DNA from: Christensenella hongkongensis
GTDB taxonomy: Bacteria; Bacillota; Clostridia; Christensenellales; Christensenellaceae
Direction of reading: 5' to 3'
DNA: 64,000 nucleotides
NCBI RefSeq assembly: GCF_000981035.1
Contig: NZ_LAYJ01000053.1
Location: forward strand, 1 to 64,000
Position 1 is the stretch's first letter, and the number at the start of each line of letters is the position of its first letter. Both the position numbers and the translations under genes were made by a program. Positions 26,647-35,032 of the stretch are shown here, piece by piece. The notes under the pieces are model-generated. The model ran no database searches and was not told where the DNA came from. It saw only the letters and a program-made list of their open reading frames with translations.

Positions 26647-26835
26647 GTGTATTTTACAGAGGGCAAAGACTTAGAATACGAAAAAATGATGCGGGAAATC
26701 CCGGGATTTAACCGCGGGGAAATTAAACCGCAAGAAAAGAAACAGTGTTCCTCCCGCCTTACATATAATCGGAAAAAATGCCTGCAAAAGAGAAAAGGTA
26801 AGCCCGGGGAGAAGTCTGTCCTTTTGCAAAAATGA
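26647..26835 (+). CDS. small ICE protein, unknown function
   Basis: A 62-aa basic protein opening VYFTEGKDLEYEKMMREIPGF, a start seen in small hypothetical proteins of clostridial conjugative elements. GTG 26647 follows GGGGAGGTG at good spacing; the competing ATG 26639 in another frame gives only 23 residues. It has two Cys (SS.C and K.C contexts) but no known motif. The same frame stays open after its TGA up to 26988, which raises the possibility of an interrupted longer gene. Confidence 0.5.
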   Translation: MYFTEGKDLEYEKMMREIPGFNRGEIKPQEKKQCSSRLTYNRKKCLQKRKGKPGEKSVLLQK

Positions 26836-26988
26836 GGTGACATAGTTTTTCCCCCTTCCCCTTACAAACCCCAACCCTGTTACCTGCCGTATTACCAACC
26901 GAAAGAAGAATTTCAGGCATTAGACAACAAAGCAGAATCAGAATATAATGGTGGCAAATACGAGGGAAAGGGGCAGCAGTTACAATGA
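26836..26988 (+). pseudogene. open frame after the TGA, coupled to the next gene
   Basis: In the same frame as the small protein upstream, 50 further codons (Pro-rich, then FQALDNKAESEYNGGKYEG) run to a TGA at 26986-26988 that overlaps the next ATG as ATGA. There is no ATG, GTG or TTG near its beginning. It may be the tail of a gene cut by a nonsense mutation, or a separate ORF with an ATA or other rare start. The tight ATGA overlap argues that it once was, or still is, translated. Confidence 0.35.
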
Positions 26989-27593
26989 AGCGTAAGAGAA
27001 TTGTCATTATAGCAGCGGCAGGGATAGCCGCAGGTATTATAGCGGTCAGTATAGCAGGAAGCCAGAACAAACAAGCGGAAATTATATCAGGTCCTACAAG
27101 CGCACCTACAACAACAGCTACAGCAGGCGCATTGGCAATCCCGTCTCCTGAACCAAGCCGTGGTCAGTCATTTGCTCCAACGGCCTCCGCATCGGTGACA
27201 GGAAACAATGAGGAAAGCATACAAAGCATTGGACAGGGAAAAGATAACACGGTGAAAAGTAACGAAAGTTCAAGCACGTCAAATCCCAAAGGTACGCAAA
27301 CCAGAACAGATCATTCTTTGTACGAATCACAATCTACTTCCCAATCGGCTGCTGTACCGGAAAATGGGCCTACTTCGGAATCAAATCCCGATCCGCTTCC
27401 GGCATCTACTCCACAGCCTACGCCTGCCCCAGCTCCACAGCCTACGGCAGAACCTACGCCGCAGCCAACAGCCTCCAAACAAGATATTGCGGTATGTAAT
27501 ACCTGCGGAGCGGAAATGACGATAGACATAATCGTTGCACATGGGAAAAGCCATACGCTAAACGGAGAAAACTTCAGTTACTATGTAAAATAA
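26985..27593 (+). CDS. secreted Pro/Thr-rich protein, unknown function
   Basis: A 202-aa protein with a Lys/Arg N-terminus and one hydrophobic segment (residues 5-25), so a signal anchor or uncleaved signal peptide. A long low-complexity Ser/Thr/Pro linker (about 35-165, PQPTPAPAPQPTAEPTPQP) leads to a short C-terminal part with VCNTCGAEM that holds both cysteines. The architecture suggests a cell-surface stalk with a small folded tip. It starts within the stop of the frame before it. Confidence 0.6.
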   Translation: MKRKRIVIIAAAGIAAGIIAVSIAGSQNKQAEIISGPTSAPTTTATAGALAIPSPEPSRGQSFAPTASASVTGNNEESIQSIGQGKDNTVKSNESSSTSNPKGTQTRTDHSLYESQSTSQSAAVPENGPTSESNPDPLPASTPQPTPAPAPQPTAEPTPQPTASKQDIAVCNTCGAEMTIDIIVAHGKSHTLNGENFSYYVK

Positions 27594-27615
27594 GCGAAAT
27601 TATGCAGTTGATATG

Positions 27616-27624
27616 TGGTATAAT
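27616..27624 (+). promoter_or_regulatory. extended -10 promoter of the first TA module
   Basis: TGGTATAAT is an extended -10 box 30 bp before the antitoxin start, without a clear -35. Confidence 0.5.
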
Positions 27625-27653
27625 AAGAAAAAGAAAGTAAGGAGGAACGCAGG

Positions 27654-27866
27654 ATGAATGCGATCAAAAATGAGTTGATCAAAAAAATCAACAGCTATCC
27701 TGATTCATACAATAAAAAAGAAATGCTTGACCGCCTTGTTATGGATACAAAGCTGGAAGAAAGCATGAAAGAGTACCAGGAAAATGGTGCGCTTTCTCAC
27801 GATGAAGCCAGACGTATGATAGAAAAACGCCAAACGGCTCTGAGAAGTGGGAAAATATTGCTATGA
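27654..27866 (+). CDS. antitoxin of a RelE/ParE-type module (first)
   Basis: A 70-aa helical acidic/basic protein upstream of and overlapping (ATGA) a RelE/ParE-family toxin gene. Its C-terminal half has ENGALSHDEARRMI, a pattern common in antitoxins of this class. A strong AAGGAGG lies upstream. It presumably binds and blocks the toxin and represses its own promoter; no classical DNA-binding fold is obvious. Confidence 0.65.
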   Translation: MNAIKNELIKKINSYPDSYNKKEMLDRLVMDTKLEESMKEYQENGALSHDEARRMIEKRQTALRSGKILL

Positions 27867-28156
27867 TACTGAAATGGACAGAGCAGGCGTTACAGGATAT
27901 TGATGATATCATGCTTTTTATCGCAAAAGATAATGTAGAACGGGCAATATCGTTTACAGATGAATTAATGGAGCAACCTAACCGCCTGATGGACAATCCA
28001 TATATAGGAGTACGGTATTCAGAAGATTATGATGAAAATATCCGGCTTCTGGTATATAAAGGGTACAATATCATTTATCAGGTGGAAAAGGAAAATATCA
28101 TAGTCCATGTAGTGTATCATCATTCTAAAATACCAACAATTATCAAAATGAAATAA
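27863..28156 (+). CDS. RelE/ParE-family toxin (first)
   Basis: A 97-aa protein of the RelE/ParE fold. It opens MILKWTEQALQDIDDIMLFIAKDNVERAISF, the common ParE-type N-terminus, and has VYKGYNIIYQVEKENIIVHVVYHH near the end. It is either an mRNA interferase or a gyrase poison. The 4-bp overlap with the antitoxin gene is typical. It shares clear sequence identity with a second toxin at 33342-33632. Confidence 0.8.
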   Translation: MILKWTEQALQDIDDIMLFIAKDNVERAISFTDELMEQPNRLMDNPYIGVRYSEDYDENIRLLVYKGYNIIYQVEKENIIVHVVYHHSKIPTIIKMK

Positions 28157-28170
28157 AGACTTAAAATTAC

Positions 28171-28201
28171 AAAAGGCTTGCAAAAAGATGCAGGCCTTTT
28201 T
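28171..28201 (+). terminator. terminator-like hairpin before the adhesin gene
   Basis: AAAAGGCTTGC and GCAGGCCTTTT form an 11-bp stem with one G-U pair, then a T-run. It ends the toxin-antitoxin transcript and lies 34 nt before the adhesin ATG. Confidence 0.8.
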
Positions 28202-28235
28202 GTTTACCCTTTTATCTAAAAAACAGGAGGTAATT

Positions 28236-31200
28236 ATGAAAAAGATATCCAAAAAGGCAGTTTGCCTCATATTGGCAGCCGTAGTCTGCTTTTCCCTGAT
28301 ACCCGTTTCGGCGTCAGCGGAAAGCAGTATACCGAGTCCATCCGCTGCTGTATCTGCCGCGCCCTCATTATCACCGGAACCAACGGCAACGCCTATCCCC
28401 TCCCCAACGGCGAAGCCCTCTCCGGCATTGGGAGCGGAGAAAACACCGATTCCAACGGAAACGCCAAGTCAGGCGAATGAACAGGAACCGGAACCAACAC
28501 CGAAACCACGGACGGCAGATATCAGCGGTATTCAGCCGATCCTGTTCCGAACAGTAAAGCAGCCTTTGGTACAGGTAACGTACCATTATTACGCCCATGA
28601 TGTCAGCGAAATACAATCTAGCCATTCCTTTTATGCAGAATTTGAAACAGATGGACGAGCCATCATGGTTTCGGCAAACAAATACCCGGACAGGATCCCG
28701 GTCAGCACAGACCGTTTCCGTGTGACGCTGGACGGCAGCATAGACGTCACAGGCTATGCCGCCTATAACGCTGAAAGCGGGATCGTTTCGCTTCCGGGCA
28801 ATCTTGCCGGACATGATCTGCATATTGAATGGTATTGCCCTGCTTCCGAAATCACGGAACTGCCCGTTACCGTAACGGTCAGTACCAACAGGCGCGATGT
28901 GTATGAAGACAGCGCCGTGGAACTCACTATGCCCTCCAATGCAGATACGGTCAGCATTCCGCTTACAGGCGTTTCAGGAGCCTCTGTCTCTCAAAACGGC
29001 GCAGACCTGCCGGACAGGGATTACAGCATAGAGAATGGAACGCTTACCATTTGCACCTCGCCGCTCGGCGGAAATATCCGGGTGAACGCCGCAGGCATTT
29101 TCCCACAGACGCGCGGACAGGATAAGACCACGATCACCAGCATCCGCGACGAAAACCAGATCTATTACGGCTACTATACAAAATATTATTGGGCTGACGG
29201 CAATCAGGCATTTTGTCTCGATCCCACTGTTAAGGGAGCATCCAACGGCGAGTATGCCATCAGCAGATACCTTGACCGTAACGGAAGCGGCCAGGATAAA
29301 ACCTTAACAAAGATCGCGTATTACGGTTTCGGCGGCCCCGGATGGGACAGCGTAAAGGAGGGCTTGTTCGGAGATAACGACAACAACGATTCCATGTATG
29401 CCCTGTGCCATGTAGCGGCGGCGTATGTATACCTCAATGACGAATCCGCGTTTCAGGGACTTGGCGATGATATGATCGGCCATGTCAAAGGAATGATAGC
29501 TTCGTTTGAGTCACAGGCTATGCCACCGGAGGGTTTTGACGCCTTCCTCTACAACGAGGGCCGCGCGAATGGCCAGCAGCCCATCATGAGCTGGGACTAT
29601 ACACCCACAGGTAACCTCGAGATCGTCAAAGTTTCTGCCGATCCCGCTAAAACGAACGGGAATCCCTGTTACTCTCTTGCCGGTGCGGTCTTTGATGTGT
29701 ATTCCGGCAGCGGGCAGAAAATTGGCACAATCACCACAAAGGAAGATGGCAGAGGCAGTCTTACAGGCATCCCGGCAGGAACAGGATATTACCTCGTAGA
29801 GCGTACCGCGCCAAAAGGGTATGCAGGACATACAGGGCAAATTTCTTTTGCCATTACCTCGGGACAAACGACGGCATTGGAGGTCAAAAATATCCCGCAG
29901 AACGATCCGGCAGATATCCTGCTCCGCAAGCTGGACGCAGATAACGGAACAAATGTGCCGCAGGGCGGCGCGGGACTTATGGGAGCAGAATTTACCATAC
30001 GCTACTACAAAGGGCTGTATTCTACAGAAGCCGATTTGTCCGGGAAACAGCCGGAGCGGACATGGACTGTCAGGACAGACGCAGACGGCTATGCCCTGCT
30101 CCACCCGGACTATCTCGTTTCCGGCGATCCGCTGTATTACGGAAGCAATGGGCAAATACCCACCCTGCCTCTCGGAACAGTAACAATTCAGGAATCCAAA
30201 AGCCCGGAAGGATATTTGCCGAATGATGAACTGTTTATCCGGCAGATCAGCGCAGACAGCCAGGGCGTGGAATCGGTGTGGACATACAATGCGCCTGTCG
30301 TTCGGGAATCCGTCATACGCGGCGGTGTTTCCGTACAGAAATGGGATAACGAACTGGACGGGAATACGCCGCAGGGAGACGGAACTCTGGAAAATACTGT
30401 ACTGGAGATCGTCAACCGCAATGCGAAAGCAGTGATCGTAAACGGAAACTCCTTTGAGCCCGGGGAGGTCGTGCATACGATGATGACAGACGAAACAGGC
30501 ACGGCAAGTACGGCAAATGACCTGCTCCCCTATGGGAGATATGAGGTGAGGGAATCAGAAAACGGACAGCCGGAGGGGTATTTGCATGAGGGTGTACTTC
30601 AAAGAACGTTTGAAATCCGGGAAAACGGGAAAATAGTTAATCTGAACGCCTCCGGCACAGGAATCAAAAATGATGTGATCCGCGGCGGCGTCCGTATTGA
30701 GAAATGGGACGCGGAAATTGACGGAAACAAACCGCAGGGCGGCGGCACGCTTGCGGGCGCGGTGTTTGAGATTATAAGCCGGAGTAAAATGGGTGTATTG
30801 GTAAACGGGACGCTGTATGCGCCCGGTGAAGTGGTATATACCATGACAACGGACGAAACAGGCGCGGCAAGCACGGCAAATAACCTGCTTCCCTACGGAA
30901 CCTACGAAGTGCGGGAAACTGCTCCGCCGGATGAAGGATATCTGCATACGGGCGTACTCGTCCGCACTTTTACGATTCGTGAAAACGGAGAAATTGTGAA
31001 CCTGAATACGGCTGATACGGCAATCAAAAACGAGCCGATCCGCGGCGACCTGAAAGGCGTGAAGATCGCGGACAGAACGGCGCAGCGGCTTGCGAATATC
31101 CCGTTCAAAATAACGTCCCTTACCACGGGAGAATCCCATACCATCATCACAGATAGGAACGGACAGTTTGATACTTCCTCTGCATGGAACCCGCACTCAC

Positions 31201-32666
31201 AAAACACTAACCGGGGAACGACCGACCGGGACGGTATCTGGTTCGGAGATATTGATACACTGGACGACAGCGTGGGCGCGCTCCTGTATGACGATTATCT
31301 GATCGAAGAACAGCGGTGCGAGGCGAACAAGGATATGGAGCTGCTTTCGTTTGAAGTCTCCATTTACCGCCACAATACTACTATAGATTTAGGAACATTG
31401 ACCGACGATTATGGAAAGCAGCCGGAAATCTTTACCACGGCAAACGATGTGGAAACAATGCTGAATGACGCCTATGTGTCTGAACAAACGACACTTCAGG
31501 ACACGGTGTATTACAGCGGTTTGTCCGTTGGGAAGATATATACGGTCAAAGGCGTGTTGATGGACAAGGAAACAGGACAGCCGCTCCTCATAGGCGGCGA
31601 GGAAATAACGGCGGAAACAGTGTTCCGGGCAACCGCGCCGGAAGGGACAGTTACCAATGAATTTACGTTCAACTCCCTTGACATGGATGGAAAGTCCGTA
31701 GTTGTTTTTGAGACGCTTGAACTGGATGGAAAAATAGTTGCGGAACATAAAGATATAGCGGACGAAAACCAGACGGTTCGGTTCCAGAAACCGGAGATCG
31801 GTACAAATGCGGCTGGTCCGGATGGAGAAAAGGAGCTGGATGTGCTTCCCGAAGTAACGCTTGTGGATACGGTAACCTATCATGGATTGCTCCCGGGCGA
31901 AACATACACTTTGCAAGGCGTGTTAATGGACAAAGAAACAGGCGAACCGTTACTTGCGGATGATGAGCCGATCACCGCCTGGGCTGAGTTTGTGCCGGAA
32001 ACGGAAAACGGGACAGTAGAAGTTATCTTTACATTCAACTCTGTTCCGCTCAAAGGCAAGACAGCCGTTGTGTTCGAAAGCCTGCAATACAAAGGCCGGG
32101 AGATTTCCGTACACGCAGACATCGGGGACAAAGGGCAGACAGTACGTTTTCGGAACCCGGAGATTGGCACGACGCTCACCGGACAAGAGGGAGACAAAGA
32201 GATTGCAGTGAGTGAAGAAATATCCCTTGTTGATACAGTCTCGTATCAAAATCTCATGTCCGGGAAAGAATATGTGCTGAAAGGTATTCTGATGGATCAG
32301 GAAACGGAACAGCCGATTCTTGTAAATGGTAAGGAAATTACAGCAGAAACAGTATTTACGCCGGAGGAAGCAGCGGGAACAGCAGAGGTTATATTCACGT
32401 TCCCCGCTATAGACCTTACCGGGAAAACGCTGGTAGCGTTTGAGTATTTGGAGTGCGGTGGGATGGAGATCGCCGTGCATACGGACATAAACGACGAGGC
32501 GCAGACGGTAACGTTATTGCCGCCTCCGGGGAACCCGCCGAAAACGGGAGATACCCGAACCGTGCTCCCCTATCTCGTTATATGCGCGGCAGCGGCAGGG
32601 CTGATCGTGCTTACAATATGGCTGAAAAAGAAACATTCTAAAAAAATACGGAACGGAGGAAAATAA
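28236..32666 (+). CDS. surface-anchored adhesin with SpaA and VaFE (TQ) repeats
   Basis: A 1476-aa cell-wall protein. Signal peptide (about 1-30), a Pro/Thr/Ser-rich linker (to about 95), then a globular region with FCLDPTVKG that resembles thioester-type adhesin domains. Two SpaA-like domains follow (VERTAPKGY near 525, QESKSPEGY near 665), then two near-identical modules of about 120 residues (RGGVSVQKWDNELDGNTPQG and RGGVRIEKWDAEIDGNKPQG) and a further domain. Three VaFE repeats (GVLMDKETG, FTFNS, VVFE, DxxxxxQTV) match the T-Q ester-bond domain, with Thr in EIGT and Gln in NQTV/GQTV/AQTV. The end has PPKTGD, a membrane helix and a Lys-rich tail for sortase anchoring. AGGAGG precedes ATG 28236. 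No sortase gene is in the window. Confidence 0.88.
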   Translation: MKKISKKAVCLILAAVVCFSLIPVSASAESSIPSPSAAVSAAPSLSPEPTATPIPSPTAKPSPALGAEKTPIPTETPSQANEQEPEPTPKPRTADISGIQPILFRTVKQPLVQVTYHYYAHDVSEIQSSHSFYAEFETDGRAIMVSANKYPDRIPVSTDRFRVTLDGSIDVTGYAAYNAESGIVSLPGNLAGHDLHIEWYCPASEITELPVTVTVSTNRRDVYEDSAVELTMPSNADTVSIPLTGVSGASVSQNGADLPDRDYSIENGTLTICTSPLGGNIRVNAAGIFPQTRGQDKTTITSIRDENQIYYGYYTKYYWADGNQAFCLDPTVKGASNGEYAISRYLDRNGSGQDKTLTKIAYYGFGGPGWDSVKEGLFGDNDNNDSMYALCHVAAAYVYLNDESAFQGLGDDMIGHVKGMIASFESQAMPPEGFDAFLYNEGRANGQQPIMSWDYTPTGNLEIVKVSADPAKTNGNPCYSLAGAVFDVYSGSGQKIGTITTKEDGRGSLTGIPAGTGYYLVERTAPKGYAGHTGQISFAITSGQTTALEVKNIPQNDPADILLRKLDADNGTNVPQGGAGLMGAEFTIRYYKGLYSTEADLSGKQPERTWTVRTDADGYALLHPDYLVSGDPLYYGSNGQIPTLPLGTVTIQESKSPEGYLPNDELFIRQISADSQGVESVWTYNAPVVRESVIRGGVSVQKWDNELDGNTPQGDGTLENTVLEIVNRNAKAVIVNGNSFEPGEVVHTMMTDETGTASTANDLLPYGRYEVRESENGQPEGYLHEGVLQRTFEIRENGKIVNLNASGTGIKNDVIRGGVRIEKWDAEIDGNKPQGGGTLAGAVFEIISRSKMGVLVNGTLYAPGEVVYTMTTDETGAASTANNLLPYGTYEVRETAPPDEGYLHTGVLVRTFTIRENGEIVNLNTADTAIKNEPIRGDLKGVKIADRTAQRLANIPFKITSLTTGESHTIITDRNGQFDTSSAWNPHSQNTNRGTTDRDGIWFGDIDTLDDSVGALLYDDYLIEEQRCEANKDMELLSFEVSIYRHNTTIDLGTLTDDYGKQPEIFTTANDVETMLNDAYVSEQTTLQDTVYYSGLSVGKIYTVKGVLMDKETGQPLLIGGEEITAETVFRATAPEGTVTNEFTFNSLDMDGKSVVVFETLELDGKIVAEHKDIADENQTVRFQKPEIGTNAAGPDGEKELDVLPEVTLVDTVTYHGLLPGETYTLQGVLMDKETGEPLLADDEPITAWAEFVPETENGTVEVIFTFNSVPLKGKTAVVFESLQYKGREISVHADIGDKGQTVRFRNPEIGTTLTGQEGDKEIAVSEEISLVDTVSYQNLMSGKEYVLKGILMDQETEQPILVNGKEITAETVFTPEEAAGTAEVIFTFPAIDLTGKTLVAFEYLECGGMEIAVHTDINDEAQTVTLLPPPGNPPKTGDTRTVLPYLVICAAAAGLIVLTIWLKKKHSKKIRNGGK

Positions 32667-32758
32667 TGGAACCGAAAACAATTTTAGCAATCGTATTATG
32701 TATCGGCATTTTAGCAGGAGCTGTTTTCCTGCATAAGAGGAAAAAGAGCAAACAATAA
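32666..32758 (+). CDS. 30-aa single-pass membrane peptide
   Basis: ATG 32666 overlaps the adhesin stop (TAATG) and GGAGG stands 8 nt before it. The product has one hydrophobic helix (residues 4-23) and a KRKKSKQ tail, so it should sit in the membrane with its C-terminus inside. The tight coupling to the adhesin suggests a role in its export or anchoring, but there is no family evidence. Confidence 0.5.
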   Translation: MEPKTILAIVLCIGILAGAVFLHKRKKSKQ

Positions 32759-32771
32759 GGACAAGGCGGCA

Positions 32772-32792
32772 GGGGGGCTATACAAGCCCCCT
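32772..32792 (+). terminator. GC-rich hairpin after the adhesin operon
   Basis: GGGGGC and GCCCCC arms around an AT loop. The T-content after the stem is weak, so termination may be partial. Confidence 0.5.
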
Positions 32793-32827
32793 GATCGCGG
32801 TTCTTCGGTTTACTTTTTCCAGTATTT

Positions 32828-32836
32828 TGGTATAAT
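32828..32836 (+). promoter_or_regulatory. extended -10 promoter
   Basis: TGGTATAAT again, about 32 bp before the VbhA-like gene, with TTTACT about 17 bp upstream as a weak -35. Confidence 0.5.
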
Positions 32837-32867
32837 ATATATAACAATACGAAAGGAGCGCGTTACT

Positions 32868-33068
32868 ATGACAAAACAGGAAAAAGCATTGCGGTTACGG
32901 CGTGTTAATAACGCGCTTGGCATTGCAATGGTAGAAGGCCGACAGCCATCGAAAACAGCCACAGATATTACCAAACGATATATTAATGGTGAAATAAGCG
33001 CAGAGCAAATGAAACAAGAGTATCTCCAAACAAAAGATGGCAAAAATATCTCGCGTTTATTTCAGTAA
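32868..33068 (+). CDS. VbhA-like antitoxin without a Fic toxin
   Basis: A 66-aa helical protein with NALGIAMVEGRQPS followed by RYINGEISAEQM, the pattern of VbhA-type antitoxins that inhibit Fic AMP-transferases through a helix ending in Glu-Gly. The usual Ser/Thr four residues before the Glu is Ile here. No Fic gene of the VbhT type is next to it; the nearest Fic-fold gene, a Doc toxin, lies 15 kb away with its own Phd partner. It is either an orphan or has another role. Confidence 0.6.
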   Translation: MTKQEKALRLRRVNNALGIAMVEGRQPSKTATDITKRYINGEISAEQMKQEYLQTKDGKNISRLFQ

Positions 33069-33135
33069 TAAAGGAAAAAGTAGAATAGTTGAGTTATTCA
33101 AAACATAAACGGACTTGTTTTGAGAAGGTGATGAA

Positions 33136-33345
33136 ATGAATGTAGCTAAAAAATATTTTTATGATATTATTGACGGAATGCCCGGCAATATACAGAGCAT
33201 TGATGAGGCGTACGATTATCTTTTCATGGTTAAGAGACATGAGGCAAGCAAAAAAGAGTATCTGAAAAATGGAGGGATTTCCGACAGCGAAATGCAGCAA
33301 CGGCTTCAGGATAAATATGCTGAATTACGCAGGATTCAAAAATGA
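33136..33345 (+). CDS. antitoxin of a RelE/ParE-type module (second)
   Basis: A 69-aa helical protein whose C-terminal half (EYLKNGGISDSEMQQRL) parallels that of the antitoxin at 27654 (EYQENGALSHDEARRM). It overlaps the following toxin gene by an ATGA and has AGGTG upstream. The two modules are therefore homologous. Confidence 0.65.
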   Translation: MNVAKKYFYDIIDGMPGNIQSIDEAYDYLFMVKRHEASKKEYLKNGGISDSEMQQRLQDKYAELRRIQK

Positions 33346-33632
33346 TACTGGAATGGACGCACATGGCGGAAGCCGATATGGATGAAATTCTGTACTATAT
33401 TGCAGAAGATAATGTCGAACGCGCCATTTCTTTTACTGAAGAAATTCGTCATGAAGCACAAAAATTATTAGAATTTCCTATGCTTGGTGTTCCCTTAATA
33501 TCTTCCAATAAAAATGACAGGGTATTGCACTATAAAGGATATTCAATCGTATACACGATTTTTGACTCCGTGATCCTTATAACTGAAGTTTATCATCAGA
33601 TGAAACAAAATATACGGACAAAGACAGATTAA
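33342..33632 (+). CDS. RelE/ParE-family toxin (second)
   Basis: A 96-aa RelE/ParE-fold protein, MILEWTHMAEADMDEILYYIAEDNVERAISF at the N-terminus and LHYKGYSIVYTIFDSVILITEVYHQ near the end. It is paralogous to the toxin at 27863: the DNVERAISFT block is identical. Sequence outside this block has diverged, which would allow the two antitoxins to be specific. Confidence 0.8.
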   Translation: MILEWTHMAEADMDEILYYIAEDNVERAISFTEEIRHEAQKLLEFPMLGVPLISSNKNDRVLHYKGYSIVYTIFDSVILITEVYHQMKQNIRTKTD

Positions 33633-33659
33633 GTACCCATTTTACCGAGGAAGCAAAAA

Positions 33660-33800
33660 ATGCCGTTAGATGAAAAAGTTGAGATATATAAAATGATGAT
33701 CCGAAAAATCGTACTGAAAGGATTAGCTGAAGCAGAGCGCGGCGATTCTGTGAGCTTTGAAACAGTAAAGGCAGAAATGAAAAAACGCTGCGGATTCTAA
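33660..33800 (+). CDS. 46-aa antitoxin-like peptide, probable remnant
   Basis: ATG 33660 follows GAGGAAG. The peptide MPLDEKVEIYKMMIRKIVL continues with GLAEAERGDSVSFETVKAEMKK, the C-terminal toxin-binding pattern of RelB/YefM-like antitoxins. No toxin follows; a terminator does. It is likely a partner-less antitoxin or a leftover from a third module. An active small antidote is possible. Confidence 0.5.
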   Translation: MPLDEKVEIYKMMIRKIVLKGLAEAERGDSVSFETVKAEMKKRCGF

Positions 33801-33834
33801 CAAAACTGAATAAGCAATGTGACCGGAAAATTGC

Positions 33835-33862
33835 AAAAGCCATGCGCTGCATGGCTTTTTTT
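33835..33862 (+). terminator. terminator-like hairpin
   Basis: Perfect 10-bp stem AAAAGCCATG/CATGGCTTTT, loop CGCTG, seven T's. It ends the toxin-antitoxin island. Confidence 0.85.
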
Positions 33863-33899
33863 GTACCTATTTTTAGAAACGGAGGAGATGAGGAAGCGA

Positions 33900-34124
33900 G
33901 TGGAACGTAATCAGGGATATACCATTCTTGAGAAACGGTGTATTGGAAATACGGGTTTTGCGCTGGGATATAACAGCAAAGCCCCGCAGCCTTATGTAAC
34001 GTGGCAGTTTCGCAGGAGTACGCCCCACGAATACTTTTGGGGCCATTATTACACAGACAAAAGCGCTGCGCACAAGGATTACAGGCGCAGGATCGCTGAA
34101 AGACGGCGCGAGCCGGAAAGATAA
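33900..34124 (+). CDS. conserved small ICE protein, unknown function
   Basis: A 74-aa protein from GTG 33900 (AGGAAG spaced 6 nt) or 78 aa from ATG 33888. It is rich in aromatic and basic residues (GFALGYNSKAPQPYVTWQF, HEYFWGHYYTD) and ends in an Arg-rich helix. No domain is recognised. It precedes the methylase/helicase cluster and follows a terminator hairpin, so it may open a new transcription unit. Confidence 0.5.
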   Translation: MERNQGYTILEKRCIGNTGFALGYNSKAPQPYVTWQFRRSTPHEYFWGHYYTDKSAAHKDYRRRIAERRREPER

Positions 34125-34141
34125 GAACGGAGGGAACAAGT

Positions 34142-34621
34142 ATGGAGAAACAGGAATTTATGGAAAAAGCGGCAAAAATGATGGCAATGGCGGCAGCGGC
34201 CCTGTTCGGCAGAGACGACGGGCTGACTGCCGAATCGGCATTGGACGAACACAGCACAAAGATCCGGCTGCGCGAGGGCGGTAACTATGTTGTATGGCAT
34301 ATTTCAGATACAGGGCGTATCACATATTTTTACGGTGGTCTTAAGCTCCCTGCCGCCGTATACGAAAAATATTATTCTTACCATGCAGGAGACGACCATG
34401 CGCTGATCTTAAATCGTCTCAGTCAAGACTTTATTCTGTTTTCCTTTATCCTGCCGCATCTTGCGCTGCTGGAAGAAAACAGGTTTGAAATTACGGCACA
34501 GGACGACAATCTTGAGGCATTCGCCGCTGTGATGTGCCTCAAAACACTTCTGGAGCTGCTGAATGAAATGAACGGTACAAAGACAGACATGGAAGAGAGC
34601 GGACAGTACATTTTAAGCTGA
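34142..34621 (+). CDS. hypothetical ICE protein
   Basis: A 159-aa cytoplasmic protein, mainly alpha-helical with a central beta region (NYVVWHISDTGRITYFYGG). GGAGG stands 7 nt before the ATG. Not recognised. It is co-oriented and closely spaced (17 bp) with the preceding small gene and 27 bp before the next, so it belongs to the helicase operon. Confidence 0.55.
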   Translation: MEKQEFMEKAAKMMAMAAAALFGRDDGLTAESALDEHSTKIRLREGGNYVVWHISDTGRITYFYGGLKLPAAVYEKYYSYHAGDDHALILNRLSQDFILFSFILPHLALLEENRFEITAQDDNLEAFAAVMCLKTLLELLNEMNGTKTDMEESGQYILS

Positions 34622-34648
34622 CCATATTGAGAAGGCAGGAGATAAAAA

Positions 34649-35020
34649 ATGGCATATCCATATAATGCGTGGGAGGAAACTTACGAAGAGGTAACTGTTT
34701 TGGGAAAAACCATGTTGTTCACAAACGCCCGTATAGACCGAAGTACGGTTCCGAAAGGCATGTATCTATACGAAGTACGGCATGATGACGAAGGCCGCGG
34801 CGATCCGTGCGAGATCGCCCGTGCGGTCATGGTGAACCATTGGGGAACGCTCATTACGAACGAGCCGATCCGCTTGAAAAAAAGTCCCGTCACACAAAAC
34901 GCTTACCGTGAGATCGATCCTCAAAAAGACTGGAATTATGAGGGTGGGAGCTGCAATCTGCAAGAATATATGAAAAAATATCCTCCGCAGAAAGAAAAGC
35001 AAAGAGGAACAGAACGATAG
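34649..35020 (+). CDS. LPD28-like domain protein
   Basis: A 123-aa protein with VLGKTMLFTNARIDRSTVPKG, MYLYEVRHDDEG and VNHWGTLIT, the pattern of the small LPD28-type domain found alone or in polyvalent proteins of mobile elements. Function unknown. A paralogue is encoded at 56708-57064 in the transfer region. It ends 12 bp before the giant methylase/helicase gene, with AGGAG before its own start. Confidence 0.6.
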   Translation: MAYPYNAWEETYEEVTVLGKTMLFTNARIDRSTVPKGMYLYEVRHDDEGRGDPCEIARAVMVNHWGTLITNEPIRLKKSPVTQNAYREIDPQKDWNYEGGSCNLQEYMKKYPPQKEKQRGTER

Positions 35021-35032
35021 GAGGTACATATC

